Shown one piece after another: positions 43,180 to 52,732 of a stretch of DNA of 64,000 nt. Position numbers and translations under genes: made by a program. Origin of the DNA: Nocardia arthritidis (GTDB lineage: Bacteria > Actinomycetota > Actinomycetes > Mycobacteriales > Mycobacteriaceae); contig NZ_CP046172.1 in NCBI RefSeq assembly GCF_011801145.1, forward strand, positions 4,340,001-4,404,000, in the 5' to 3' direction. The notes under the pieces are model-generated. The model saw only the letters and a list, made by a program, of their open reading frames with translations, ran no database searches and had not been told where the DNA came from. Position 1 is the stretch's first letter. Each line of letters begins with the position of its first letter.

Positions 43180-44724
43180 ATGCCGGAAACTGCGCAGTTA
43201 GCAACCGTGGCCGTTGACGGGCCGCTGACCAGGGACAGCGTTGTCGCTGTCGCCCGGGCGGGTGCGAAGGTCCAGATCAGCGACGCGGCCGAGCGGCGGA
43301 TCGCCGCGGCCCGCGCGCACGTCGACGCGCTGGCCGCCGGTACCGCGGCCACCTACGGCGTGTCCACCGGATTCGGCGCGCTCGCCACCCGGCACATCCC
43401 GCCGGAGAGCCGGGTCGCGCTGCAACGCTCGCTCATCCGCTCCCATGCCGCGGGCGCCGGACCCGCCGTCGAGCCGGAGGTGGTGCGCGCCCAGATGCTG
43501 CTGCGTCTGCGCACAGTGGCCACCGGGCACACCGGGGTGCGGCCGGAGACGGCCGCCGCACTCGCCGCGCTGATCAACGCCGGGATCACGCCGGTCGTGC
43601 ACGAATACGGATCGCTCGGCTGCTCCGGCGATCTCGCGCCGCTGGCCGCGGTGGCGCTGGCGCTGATGGGCGAGGGACAGGTCACCGACGCGGCAGGCGA
43701 GCTGGTCGATGCGGCGACGGCGTTGCGCGCCAACGGCATCGAACCGGTCACCCTGCACGAGAAGGAGGGCCTCGCGCTCACCAACGGCACCGACGGCATG
43801 CTCGGCATGCTGGTGCTCGCCGTCCACGATCTGCACGCGCTGCTCGATATCGCCGACCTGACCGCCGCGATGAGCGTCGAGGCGTTGCTCGGCACCGACC
43901 GGGTCTTCGCCGACGACCTGCAGGCGCTGCGCCCGCATCCCGGACAGGCGCGGTCCGCGCGGCGAATCCGGTTGGCGCTGGCCGATTCTCCGATCGTGGC
44001 CAGCCATCGCGGCCCCGACTGCAATCGGGTGCAGGACGCCTACTCGCTGCGCTGCGCGCCACAGGTGCACGGCGCGGCCAGGGATACCGTCGCATACGCC
44101 GAATCGGTCGCCGAGCGCGAAATGGCCTCGGCCGTCGACAATCCGGTGGTGCTGGCCGACGGACGCCTGGAATCCAACGGCAATTTCCACGGCGCCCCGC
44201 TCGCCTATGTCCTGGATTTCCTGGCGATTCCGGTCGCCGACGTGGCGAGCATGGCCGAGCGCCGCACCGACCGGATGCTGGATGTCGCGCGCTCGCACGG
44301 ACTTCCGGCCTTCCTGGCCGCGGATCCCGGCGTCGACTCCGGACATATGATCGCCCAGTACACCCAGGCCGCCGTGGTGAGTGAGCTGAAGCGGCTGGCC
44401 GTACCCGCCTCGGTGGATTCCATCCCGAGCAGCGCGATGCAGGAGGACCACGTCTCGATGGGCTGGTCGGGCGCGCGCAAGCTGCGCCGCGCGGTGGATG
44501 GTCTCACGACCGTGCTGGCCATCGAATACCTCACTGCCGCACGAGCTTTGGACATGCGCGCGCCGCTGCGGCCCGGTCCGGCCACGGACGCGGCCGTGCG
44601 ACTGCTGCGCACCAGGGTGGACGGGCCCGGCCCGGACCGGCACCTGGCGCCGGAGATCGCCGCCGCCGAGGAGCTGATCCGCTCCGGCGAGCTGCGTGCC
44701 GCGGTCGCCGCCTATCTCGACTGA
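43180..44724 (+). CDS. hutH: Histidine ammonia-lyase
   Basis: 514 residues, normal length. TYGVSTGFGALATRHIP, YGSLGCSGDLAPLAAVALAL and NGTDGMLGML are clear histidase signatures. The MIO cofactor tripeptide is Cys148-Ser149-Gly150 rather than Ala-Ser-Gly, a variant also found in streptomycete enzymes and expected to cyclise. Converts histidine to urocanate and ammonia. First gene of hutH-hutU-M20-hutF-hutI, divergent from an IclR regulator. Confidence 0.95.
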   Translation: MPETAQLATVAVDGPLTRDSVVAVARAGAKVQISDAAERRIAAARAHVDALAAGTAATYGVSTGFGALATRHIPPESRVALQRSLIRSHAAGAGPAVEPEVVRAQMLLRLRTVATGHTGVRPETAAALAALINAGITPVVHEYGSLGCSGDLAPLAAVALALMGEGQVTDAAGELVDAATALRANGIEPVTLHEKEGLALTNGTDGMLGMLVLAVHDLHALLDIADLTAAMSVEALLGTDRVFADDLQALRPHPGQARSARRIRLALADSPIVASHRGPDCNRVQDAYSLRCAPQVHGAARDTVAYAESVAEREMASAVDNPVVLADGRLESNGNFHGAPLAYVLDFLAIPVADVASMAERRTDRMLDVARSHGLPAFLAADPGVDSGHMIAQYTQAAVVSELKRLAVPASVDSIPSSAMQEDHVSMGWSGARKLRRAVDGLTTVLAIEYLTAARALDMRAPLRPGPATDAAVRLLRTRVDGPGPDRHLAPEIAAAEELIRSGELRAAVAAYLD

Positions 44725-44757
44725 TTCGTTGAATACGCCTGAAACGGAGGCACTTTC

Positions 44758-46410
44758 ATGACACGGACGGTGCGCGCGGCCCGGGGGCCGCAACTGACCG
44801 CCAAGAACTGGCAGACCGAGGCCGCGCTGCGGATGTTGCACAACAATCTGGATCCCGAGGTCGCCGAGCGCCCACAGGATCTCGTGGTCTACGGCGGCAC
44901 CGGCAAGGCCGCACGGGATTGGGCCAGCTTCGACGCCATCGGCCGGGCGCTGACCTCGCTGGACCAGGACGAGACGCTGCTGGTGCAGTCCGGCAGGCCC
45001 GTCGGCGTATTCCGCACACACGAGTGGGCACCCAGGGTGCTCATCGCCAACTCGAATCTCGTCGGCGATTGGGCGAATTGGCCCGAATTCCGCAGGCTGG
45101 AGGCGCTCGGCCTGACCATGTACGGCCAGATGACCGCGGGCTCCTGGATCTACATCGGCACACAGGGCATCCTGCAGGGCACCTATGAAACCTTCGCGAC
45201 GATCGCCGACAAGCGTTTCGGCGGAACGCTTTCCGGCACGCTGACGGTGACGGCGGGCCTCGGCGGCATGGGCGGCGCGCAGCCGCTCGCCGTCACCATG
45301 AACGGCGGCGTCGCGCTGGTGGTCGAGGCGGACGCGGCCAGGGCGCGGCGCCGGGTGCACGACCGCTACCTCGACGAGATCGCCACCGATTTCGACGATG
45401 CCGTGCGCCGGGTTTCGGCGGCGCGCAAGCAGCGAAAGGCGTTGTCCGTCGGCCTGATCGGCAATGCCGCGGAGATGCTGCCGAAGCTGCTGGCCAGCGG
45501 GCTGGAGGTGGATATCGTCACCGACCAGACCTCGGCGCACGACCCGCTGTCCTATCTGCCGCGCGGCATAGCCGTCGAAGACTGGCCCGATTACGCGCTC
45601 AAGAAACCGGACGAATTCACCGAGCGGGCCCGTGATTCCATGGTCGATCACGTGAACGCCATGCTCGGCTTCCTCGACGCCGGATCCGAGGTATTCGACT
45701 ACGGCAACTCGCTGCGCGGCGAGGCGAAGCTCGGCGGCTGCGAACGCGCCTTCGATTTCCCGGGTTTCGTGCCCGCCTACATCCGCCCGCTGTTCTGCGA
45801 GGGCAAGGGGCCGTTCCGCTGGGCGGCGCTGTCCGGCGATCCGGCCGATATCGCCGCGACCGACCGGGCCATCCTGGATCTGTTCCCGCACAACGAATCC
45901 CTGCGCCGCTGGATCACCATGGCCGGGGAACGCATTGCCTTCCAAGGACTTCCGGCGCGCATCTGCTGGCTCGGTTACGGTGAGCGGCATCTGGCGGGGC
46001 TGCGCTTCAACGAGATGGTGGCCAGCGGTGAGCTGAAGGCGCCGGTGGTGATCGGGCGCGACCACCTCGATTCCGGCAGTGTCGCATCGCCGTACCGGGA
46101 GACCGAGGCGATGGCCGACGGCTCCGACGCCATCGCCGACTGGCCGCTGCTGAACGCGTTGGTGAACACCGCGTCCGGGGCGAGTTGGGTATCCATCCAC
46201 CACGGTGGCGGCGTCGGGATGGGCCGGTCCATCCACGCGGGTCAGGTGACCGTCGCGGACGGCACCGAGCTGGCCGCGCGCAAGATCGAGCGGGTGCTCA
46301 CCAACGATCCGGGGATGGGCGTGATCCGGCACGTCGACGCCGGATACGAGCGCGCGGCCACGGTCGCGCAGGAGCGCGGGGTGCGAATTCCCATGCAGGA
46401 GCACGGATGA
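44758..46410 (+). CDS. hutU: Urocanate hydratase
   Basis: 550 residues. The NAD+-binding [18 protein letters not shown], the [13 protein letters not shown] start, [12 protein letters not shown] and the Cys motif [10 protein letters not shown] identify urocanase, which hydrates urocanate to imidazolone propionate with tightly bound NAD+. ACGGAGGCAC precedes ATG 44758. Stop overlaps the next start (ATGA at 46407-46410). Confidence 0.96.
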   Translation: MTRTVRAARGPQLTAKNWQTEAALRMLHNNLDPEVAERPQDLVVYGGTGKAARDWASFDAIGRALTSLDQDETLLVQSGRPVGVFRTHEWAPRVLIANSNLVGDWANWPEFRRLEALGLTMYGQMTAGSWIYIGTQGILQGTYETFATIADKRFGGTLSGTLTVTAGLGGMGGAQPLAVTMNGGVALVVEADAARARRRVHDRYLDEIATDFDDAVRRVSAARKQRKALSVGLIGNAAEMLPKLLASGLEVDIVTDQTSAHDPLSYLPRGIAVEDWPDYALKKPDEFTERARDSMVDHVNAMLGFLDAGSEVFDYGNSLRGEAKLGGCERAFDFPGFVPAYIRPLFCEGKGPFRWAALSGDPADIAATDRAILDLFPHNESLRRWITMAGERIAFQGLPARICWLGYGERHLAGLRFNEMVASGELKAPVVIGRDHLDSGSVASPYRETEAMADGSDAIADWPLLNALVNTASGASWVSIHHGGGVGMGRSIHAGQVTVADGTELAARKIERVLTNDPGMGVIRHVDAGYERAATVAQERGVRIPMQEHG

Positions 46411-47606
46411 GCGCGGACAAACTGCTGACCGCCATCGAGGCGGTCGGCAAAGACACACGGCGCGGCGGATATTCGCGGCACGTATTCGATTTCGCCGAGC
46501 TGGAGCTGCGGGATTGGTTCACCGAGCAGGCGATCCGGCGCGGACTCGACGTGCACACCGACCGCAACGGCAATATGTGGGCCTGGTGGGGCGGACCGGG
46601 CCCGGACGCGGTGGTGACCGGCAGCCACCTGGATTCGGTGCCCGGCGGCGGCGCGTTCGACGGGCCGCTCGGCGTGACGAGCGCGCTGGCGGCGGTGGAT
46701 ATCCTGTCCGCCAAGGGTTTTCAGCCGTCGAAGCCGCTGGCGGTGGTGGTATTCGCGGAGGAGGAGGGTGGCCGGTTCGGCGTGCCGTGCCTGGGTTCCC
46801 GGCTGCTCACCGGCGCACTGGACCCGAACCGGGCCCGCGCGCTGCGTGACAGCTCCGGGACGACGCTGGCCGAGGCGGCCGCGGCGGCCGGGCACCGGCC
46901 CGACCTGTTCGGACCGGATCTGGAGGCGCTCGCGCAGATCGGCTGCTTCGTGGAACTGCATGTGGAACAGGGGCGCGGGCTGATCGATCTCGGCGGCCCG
47001 GTGGCCACCGGCAGCAGCATCATCGCGCACGGGCGATACCGATTCTCCTTCTCCGGCCAGGGAAATCACGCGGGCGCGACGCTCATCGGCGACCGGCGCG
47101 ACCCGATGCTGCCCGCCGCCGCGGTGGTCGCCGCGGCCCGCCGGGTCGCCGCGGCGACACCGGATGCCAGGGCCACCGTCGGCCGCCTCGTGCCGACGCC
47201 GGGCGGCACCAACGTCATCGCGTCGACGGTGGATCTGTGGCTCGACGCCCGCGTCGCGGGTGCGGGCAATACCGCCGCGCTGGTCGAGGAGATCGCCACG
47301 GCGGCAAGGCGAGCGGCCGCGGACGAGGGGTGCGCGGTCACCATCACCGAGGAGTCCTACACCGACGACGTCGTTTTCGACGAATCGCTGCGCGGGCGGA
47401 TGGACCGGGTGCTCGGCGGCATCCCGGCGCTGCCGACCGGCGCGGGACACGACGCGGGTGTGCTCGCGGCGCATGTTCCGTCCGGAATGCTGTACGTGCG
47501 CAATCCGACCGGGATCAGCCACGCCCCCGAGGAATTCGCCGAATCGGCCGATATCGAGGCGGGCGCGCAGGCGCTGGCCCGGGTGCTGGAGGAACTGGCC
47601 GGATGA
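46407..47606 (+). CDS. M20-family amidohydrolase, likely N-formylglutamate deformylase
   Basis: 399 residues, in the allantoate amidohydrolase/N-carbamoyl-amino-acid hydrolase (M20) family. Metal ligands appear in [38 protein letters not shown] and [11 protein letters not shown], with [17 protein letters not shown] and the C-terminal [10 protein letters not shown]. Inside a hut operon that has hutF but no HutG, it most likely takes the HutG step, cleaving formylglutamate to glutamate and formate; this assignment rests on context. Coupled to hutU by ATGA. Confidence 0.82.
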   Translation: MSADKLLTAIEAVGKDTRRGGYSRHVFDFAELELRDWFTEQAIRRGLDVHTDRNGNMWAWWGGPGPDAVVTGSHLDSVPGGGAFDGPLGVTSALAAVDILSAKGFQPSKPLAVVVFAEEEGGRFGVPCLGSRLLTGALDPNRARALRDSSGTTLAEAAAAAGHRPDLFGPDLEALAQIGCFVELHVEQGRGLIDLGGPVATGSSIIAHGRYRFSFSGQGNHAGATLIGDRRDPMLPAAAVVAAARRVAAATPDARATVGRLVPTPGGTNVIASTVDLWLDARVAGAGNTAALVEEIATAARRAAADEGCAVTITEESYTDDVVFDESLRGRMDRVLGGIPALPTGAGHDAGVLAAHVPSGMLYVRNPTGISHAPEEFAESADIEAGAQALARVLEELAG

Positions 47607-47714
47607 GAGTTCGCCGCCGGAGCCATCCGAAATCGCCGACGTCACCGAATGCTGCGCAGTGCCAGGCGGAGTTCGTCCGGCACGCCGTGACGAACCGATG
47701 AGGGAGTGGGGCCG

Positions 47715-49019
47715 ATGACCGTCTACTGGGCCGAATACGCCTGGCTGCCGACCGGAGTGGCCGAGGCGGTGACCATCGATATCGCCGGAGCGTCGATCCG
47801 GTCGGTCGCCGTTGGCACCGAGAAATCCGGAAAGGTGCTGCGCGGCTTGACCGTTCCCGGTTTCGCGAATGCGCATTCGCACGCGTTCCACCGGGCGTTG
47901 CGCGGCCGCACCCAGGGCGGGCGCGGCGATTTCTGGACCTGGCGCGAGCAGATGTACCGGGTGGCCGCACGGCTGGATCCGGACTCGTACTACCGGCTGG
48001 CCCGCGGCGTGTACGCCGAGATGGTGCTGGCCGGATACACCAGCGTCGGCGAATTCCACTACCTGCACCACGCGCCGGGTGGCGTGCGCTACGACGACCC
48101 GAACGCCATGGGCGCCGCGCTCGTGGCGGCCGCCGAAGACGCGGGCATCCGCCTCACTGTGCTCGACACCTGTTATCTCGCGGGCGGTTTCGGGCGCGAA
48201 CTGAATGCGGAGCAGCTGCGGTTCAGCGACGGCGATGTCGGCGCGTGGGCCGAACGCGCGGCGGGCTTCAAACCCGAACAGGAACTGGTCCGCACCGGCG
48301 TGGCCGCGCATTCGGTGCGCGCGGTGCCCACCGGCGCGCTGCGCGTCGTCGCCGAACAGGGTGCGGGCCGCCCCACCCACGTCCATCTCTCCGAACAGCC
48401 CGCCGAGAACCGGGATTGCCTTGTGGCGCACGGCCGTACGCCGACCGCGCTGCTCTCCGAGGAGGGCTTCCTCGGGCCGGACACCGTCGCCGTGCACGCC
48501 ACCCACGTCACCAGGCCGGATATCCGGTTGCTCGCGGGCACCGCGACTCGGGTGTGTTTCTGTCCGACCACCGAACGCGATCTGGGCGACGGTATCGGTC
48601 CGGCAAGGGAATTGGCCAGTGCTGGCGTGCGGCTGTGCCTCGGCAGCGACAGCCACGCGATCGTCGACGGTTTCGAGGAGTGGCGGGCGCTCGAACTCGA
48701 CGACCGGCTGGCCGGGCACGCCCGCGGCCGCTTCGCGCTCGACGAGTTGTACGGCGCCGCAACGGCACACGGCTCGATCGGCTGGCCGGAGGCCGGGCGG
48801 ATCGAGGGCGGCGCCGCGGCGGACCTGGTGACCGTCGACCTGGAATCCGTCCGCACCGTCGGCGCCGAACCGGCGGCGGCGCTGTTCGCGGCCACCGCGA
48901 GCGATATCCGCGAGGTGTTCGTCGCGGGCCGCCAGATCGTCTCCGGCGGCAGGCATTTGCTCATACCGGATACGGAATCCGTACTGCGAGAGGAGATTCG
49001 GGCGCTGTGGCAATCCTGA
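47715..49019 (+). CDS. hutF: Formimidoylglutamate deiminase
   Basis: 434 residues, amidohydrolase superfamily. VPGFANAHSHAFHRALRGR gives the first metal His pair, HVHLSEQPAEN and AVHATHVTRPD supply later ligands, and LGSDSHAIVDGFEEW the final Asp. This matches HutF, which deaminates formiminoglutamate to formylglutamate in the five-step histidine pathway. ATG 47715 follows GAGGGAGTGGGG; 109 bases after the M20 gene. Ends 13 bases inside hutI. Confidence 0.92.
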   Translation: MTVYWAEYAWLPTGVAEAVTIDIAGASIRSVAVGTEKSGKVLRGLTVPGFANAHSHAFHRALRGRTQGGRGDFWTWREQMYRVAARLDPDSYYRLARGVYAEMVLAGYTSVGEFHYLHHAPGGVRYDDPNAMGAALVAAAEDAGIRLTVLDTCYLAGGFGRELNAEQLRFSDGDVGAWAERAAGFKPEQELVRTGVAAHSVRAVPTGALRVVAEQGAGRPTHVHLSEQPAENRDCLVAHGRTPTALLSEEGFLGPDTVAVHATHVTRPDIRLLAGTATRVCFCPTTERDLGDGIGPARELASAGVRLCLGSDSHAIVDGFEEWRALELDDRLAGHARGRFALDELYGAATAHGSIGWPEAGRIEGGAAADLVTVDLESVRTVGAEPAAALFAATASDIREVFVAGRQIVSGGRHLLIPDTESVLREEIRALWQS

Positions 49020-50170
49020 TCACCGGAATCGGCGAACTGACCACGAATACCGAGGGCGGCCCGCTGCACGACGCCGCCGTGGTGCTCGACGGGGAGCGCA
49101 TCGCCTGGATCGGGCCCGCGCAGGCCGCGCCCGCGGCCGACGAGCGGGTGGACGTCGGCGGCCGGGCGGTGCTACCCGGCTGGGTGGACAGCCACACCCA
49201 CCTCGTCTTCGGGGGTGATCGGACCGCCGAATTCGAAGCCAGGATGTCTGGGCAGCCGTATCGCGCGGGCGGTATCGCGGTCACCGTCGCCGCGACCCGC
49301 GCCGCGAGCGATGCGACGCTTTCGGCGAATCTGGCCCGGCATGTCGCCGAGGCGCGCAGGCAGGGCACCACCTGCCTGGAAACCAAAACCGGCTACGGGC
49401 TCGATGTTCCGGGCGAACTGCGTTTGGCCCGCATCGCCGCCGAACTGGCCGACGAGGTCACCTATCTCGGCGCGCACCTGGTGCCCGACGGTATGGACGC
49501 GGATGCCTACATCGACCTCGTCTGCGGTGAAATGCTCGACGCCGTAAGGCCTTTCGTGCGCTGGGCGGACGTGTTCTGTGAGGTCGGCGCGTTCGACGCC
49601 GGACAATCCGAGCGGGTGCTGCGCGCCGCCGCCGCGAGCGGGCTCGGCCTGCGCGTACACGGCAATCAGCTCGGGCCGGGGGCCGGCGTACAACTCGCCG
49701 TGCGGCACAACGCCGCAAGCGTCGACCACTGCACCCACCTCACCGACGCCGATATCGAGGCGCTGGCCGGTTCGGACACCGTCGCCACCGTGCTGCCCGC
49801 CTGCGACCTGTCCACCCACCAGCCGCTGGCCCCCGCCCGCGCCCTGCTCGACGCGGGTGCGACGGTCGCGCTCGCCACCAACGCCAACCCGGGCAGCTCC
49901 TACACCACCTCCATGGCCTACTGCGTCGCCACCGCCGTACTCCAAATGGGCCTGTCCGTCGCCGAAGCCGTGTACGCCGCCACCGCCGGTGGCGCGAAAG
50001 CCCTGCGCCGCACCGACGTCGGCGTTGTCGAGGTGGGGGCGCGCGCGGATCTGCAAGTGCTCGCCGCCCCCTCGGTCACGCATCTCGCGTACCGGCCCGG
50101 TGTGCCGCTGACCATCGCCGTCTGGCGAAAAGGTGAGCGGCTGAAGGATTTCGGGCCTACCGTCGAGTGA
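49007..50170 (+). CDS. hutI: Imidazolonepropionase
   Basis: 387 residues. GWVDSHTHLVFGGDRTAEFEARM, RQGTTCLETKTGYGLD, VHGNQLGPGAGVQLAVRH and ALATNANPGSSYTTSM are HutI hallmarks; metal-dependent amidohydrolase opening imidazolone propionate to formiminoglutamate. GTG 49007 starts inside hutF (13-base overlap) with GAGAGGAG upstream. Completes the pathway; the gene order puts step 3 last. Confidence 0.94.
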   Translation: MAILITGIGELTTNTEGGPLHDAAVVLDGERIAWIGPAQAAPAADERVDVGGRAVLPGWVDSHTHLVFGGDRTAEFEARMSGQPYRAGGIAVTVAATRAASDATLSANLARHVAEARRQGTTCLETKTGYGLDVPGELRLARIAAELADEVTYLGAHLVPDGMDADAYIDLVCGEMLDAVRPFVRWADVFCEVGAFDAGQSERVLRAAAASGLGLRVHGNQLGPGAGVQLAVRHNAASVDHCTHLTDADIEALAGSDTVATVLPACDLSTHQPLAPARALLDAGATVALATNANPGSSYTTSMAYCVATAVLQMGLSVAEAVYAATAGGAKALRRTDVGVVEVGARADLQVLAAPSVTHLAYRPGVPLTIAVWRKGERLKDFGPTVE

Positions 50171-50297
50171 TCCGCGACCGGAGTCAGCTTTTGCAAGGGA
50201 GGGCAGTACGACGGGGTGATCCTCGACGTCGAGCGCGGCAATTAAATCGTGTCGGCATTTCTCGGGCGCGAGTTCGGGACGTGGCTGGACTTCCGGG

Positions 50298-51974
50298 CTA
50301 GCTTTTCTGGAGCGTGCCTCTAATGTCGCCGACGCCACCTGCGGTGGTATAGGCCAGCGAGCCGTCGGGCTGTAGGACGACCGTCGACGTCTCACCCTCG
50401 TCGTGGCAGCCGAACGCACCACGGAGCCCGCCGGTCAGTCTCGCCGTGAAGCTGAGTTGGCGCTCGGTGGCGGCGGTGAGCGTCTCGGCGCGTTCGCATT
50501 TCGCGCCGGACAGGTGGCCGGTGTTGGACGATGTTGCGACCTCCGCGCCGACATTGCCGTCCCGAACCGTGAGCACGATGTCGAAGACCGCCAATGCGTC
50601 GCTGGCGGTGCCTTTCCATTCGCCGACAAAGGCTTGCGGTACCGATTGAACCGGTTGTCCCGCAGGCGATGACGCGGCGGCGGTGACCGGCGCCGCGGTG
50701 GTTCCGGGCGCCTGAGTCGCAGTGCTGGTGGAACCGGCAGACGAACCGCCCGTCAAATGAGAGCCGACCACGAAGGCGGCCACGGCGACGGCTGCCGCCA
50801 CCACGGCGGCACCGGCGATCACGGCGGCCCGGAGTCGGGCCGAATGGGGTGCAGCGGGTGGGGATGCGGGTTGGTCCGAAGGTTGAGGTCGGCTGGGCGG
50901 ATACTGGTTGATCGAACCGAGCGTGGTGTGGAAACCCGGTGTGCCGGTGTCGGATCGAGACTCCACCGGATTCGAGTCCGGCCAACCCGTAACGCGCTGT
51001 GGCGCGGCGATGGGAACGCTCCGCTGGGTCGGCGCGATCCGGGACGAATCCGGTTGTGCCGCTTCGGGTTCGGTGGTGGGGTGCGGGCCGGAATCGAGGT
51101 CGAGCAGTCGGATGGCGCGGCGGCCGACCTCCTCGACGACCGGGCCGGGGAGCCAGCCCGCGGCGTCGGGGATGTCGAGGCGGCCGAGGTCGTCGAGTAA
51201 TTCCTTTGTGGTGGGCCGGTTTTCGGGGTCCTTGGCGAGGCAGGCGGCCACCATCGGGCGCAGCCGGTCGGGGAGCTGTTCGAGGCGGGGATCCTCGTAC
51301 ATCACCCGCCACATCAGCTGCATGGTTTCGGCGGTGCCGAACGGACCGTGCCCACTGGCCGCGAATACCAGCACACCGGCGAAGGAGAACAGGTCGCCCG
51401 CCGGGCCGACGGGTTGACCGGTGATCTGCTCGGGACACATGAATCCCGGTGAGCCGATGACCTTTCCGGTGGTGGTGAGCGCGGCGTCGGTGACGGCGCG
51501 GGCGATGCCGAAATCGATCACCTTGGGCCCGTCGATGGCCAGCAACACATTCGACGGTTTCAGATCGCGGTGCACGATACCGGCCGAATGGACCGCGACG
51601 AGTGCCTCCAGCAACCCGCGGGCGAGCACCAGCAGCGTCGATTCGCCGAAGACGCCGAACCCCTCCACCGCGTCGGAGAGCGACAGCCCGGCTACGTAAC
51701 CCGTTGCCAGCCAAGGCGGTTCGGCGTCGACGTCGGCGTCGAGCACGGGTGCGGTGAACTGCCCGCCGACCAGCCGCGCCGCCGCGACCTCGCGCCGGAA
51801 GCGCTCCCGCGATTGCGCGTCGGCGACCAACTCCGGCCGCACCACCTTCACCGCCACGGTGCGCCCGCCGGCATTGCGGCCCAGGTACACCCGGCCCATG
51901 CCGCCGACGCCGAGCAGTCCGAGTAGCCGATAGTCGCCGATCCGCACCGGATCATCCGCCCCGAGTGGTCGCAT
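50298..51974 (-). CDS. PknB-like serine/threonine protein kinase, membrane anchored
   Basis: 558 residues. Kinase domain in residues 12-270: Gly loop LGVGGMGRVYLG, VAVKVV (Lys), HRDLKPSNVLL, DFGIA and APE-equivalent MCPEQI, so it is an active Hanks-type kinase. A Pro/Thr-rich juxtamembrane linker leads to a TM helix (about 390-412) and an extracellular domain of about 105 residues with GEWKGTASD and GHLSGAKCERAETLT segments and two Cys. The outer domain is not PASTA-type and its ligand is unknown. Confidence 0.9.
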   Translation of the reverse strand: MRPLGADDPVRIGDYRLLGLLGVGGMGRVYLGRNAGGRTVAVKVVRPELVADAQSRERFRREVAAARLVGGQFTAPVLDADVDAEPPWLATGYVAGLSLSDAVEGFGVFGESTLLVLARGLLEALVAVHSAGIVHRDLKPSNVLLAIDGPKVIDFGIARAVTDAALTTTGKVIGSPGFMCPEQITGQPVGPAGDLFSFAGVLVFAASGHGPFGTAETMQLMWRVMYEDPRLEQLPDRLRPMVAACLAKDPENRPTTKELLDDLGRLDIPDAAGWLPGPVVEEVGRRAIRLLDLDSGPHPTTEPEAAQPDSSRIAPTQRSVPIAAPQRVTGWPDSNPVESRSDTGTPGFHTTLGSINQYPPSRPQPSDQPASPPAAPHSARLRAAVIAGAAVVAAAVAVAAFVVGSHLTGGSSAGSTSTATQAPGTTAAPVTAAASSPAGQPVQSVPQAFVGEWKGTASDALAVFDIVLTVRDGNVGAEVATSSNTGHLSGAKCERAETLTAATERQLSFTARLTGGLRGAFGCHDEGETSTVVLQPDGSLAYTTAGGVGDIRGTLQKS

Positions 51975-52140
51975 CGCGCACCGAACTCCCTTCGCACCGA
52001 ACAGTGGAAGGCTACCGACCCGCCCGCCGATCCACCTAGTGACCGGCCGCCCGGCAACATCACGGTTTTCTCATGGACGACCCGAGATGCTGTTGCGCGA
52101 GACGTTCCGAGAGGCGGAACGCGAGGGAAAGGGATTGTTC

Positions 52141-52626
52141 ATGAAGCGGATGTTCGTGGTTGCGGTGGCGGCGGTCGCGGTGCTCGGTGTCGGGGCCTGC
52201 TCGGGGAAGTCCGACAGCAAGACCGCGGCACCCACCACCAGCGCGGCGACCTCGGCCAAGGCCGCGCCGGCGAGCGCACCGGCCAATGCCGCGAAATCCG
52301 CGGGCACCAAGCAGGCGTGCACCGATTCGGAGGCGGCGTTCAAGGACTTGGCGGGTAAGCAGGACGAGATCAAGTCCGAGGCGGCGGCGGGCAACTACGA
52401 GGCGGTCCAGGCCTACTACCAGAGCTTCACCGCTCGGATCCGCAAGTCCTCCGGCGTCGCCGACGACGCGACGGTGAAGAACGGGTTGGAGTCCATCGCC
52501 AAGCTGGGTGACGCCGTTGTACACGCCACCACCACCGATGAACTGAAGGACGCCCTGATGAAATTCGGCACGGCCGCCACCGGCGATCAGTTCGACAAGA
52601 TCGGCGCGATCTGCGACGCCGCCTGA
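52141..52626 (+). CDS. Small lipoprotein of unknown function
   Basis: 161 residues. Basic start, hydrophobic core and lipobox GVGAC, then an Ala/Ser/Thr/Lys-rich spacer to about residue 55 and a mostly helical domain with two Cys (KQACTDSE, GAICDAA) that could pair. ATG 52141 with GAAAGGG upstream is preferred to the longer in-frame reading at 52039. Divergent from the kinase gene; a role as kinase partner is possible but unproven. Confidence 0.7.
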   Translation: MKRMFVVAVAAVAVLGVGACSGKSDSKTAAPTTSAATSAKAAPASAPANAAKSAGTKQACTDSEAAFKDLAGKQDEIKSEAAAGNYEAVQAYYQSFTARIRKSSGVADDATVKNGLESIAKLGDAVVHATTTDELKDALMKFGTAATGDQFDKIGAICDAA

Positions 52627-52658
52627 TCGCTGTATCTGAAAATCACCCCACCTCCAGC

Positions 52659-52679
52659 GATAGCAAGAAGATTGCTATC
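52659..52679. promoter_or_regulatory. AT-rich palindrome upstream of the CocE-type hydrolase
   Basis: GATAGCAA-gaaga-TTGCTATC, perfect 8-bp arms, 33 bases after the lipoprotein stop and about 55 bases before the hydrolase start. It could be a terminator for the former or an operator for the latter; no U-tract follows, and AT content favours an operator. Confidence 0.45.
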
Positions 52680-52732
52680 TTCTCGTGCCGAGCTCGAATT
52701 ACCTACTGGCGGCGGAGTGGTCGAGGAGGACC

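Noticed and set aside
43198..46458. 1086-residue reverse-strand frame opposite hutH-hutU
   Set aside because: Arg/His/Gln-rich shadow created by the GC-rich codon bias of the hut operon; hutH and hutU are unmistakable on the forward strand.
46242..49013. 923-residue reverse-strand frame opposite the M20 gene and hutF
   Set aside because: Antisense shadow with no recognisable domain; forward-strand genes carry all catalytic motifs.
50171..50297. Forward reading GGQYDGVILDVERGN after hutI
   Set aside because: Could be the tail of a lost gene, but it is only about 15 residues with no upstream partner, so not annotated.
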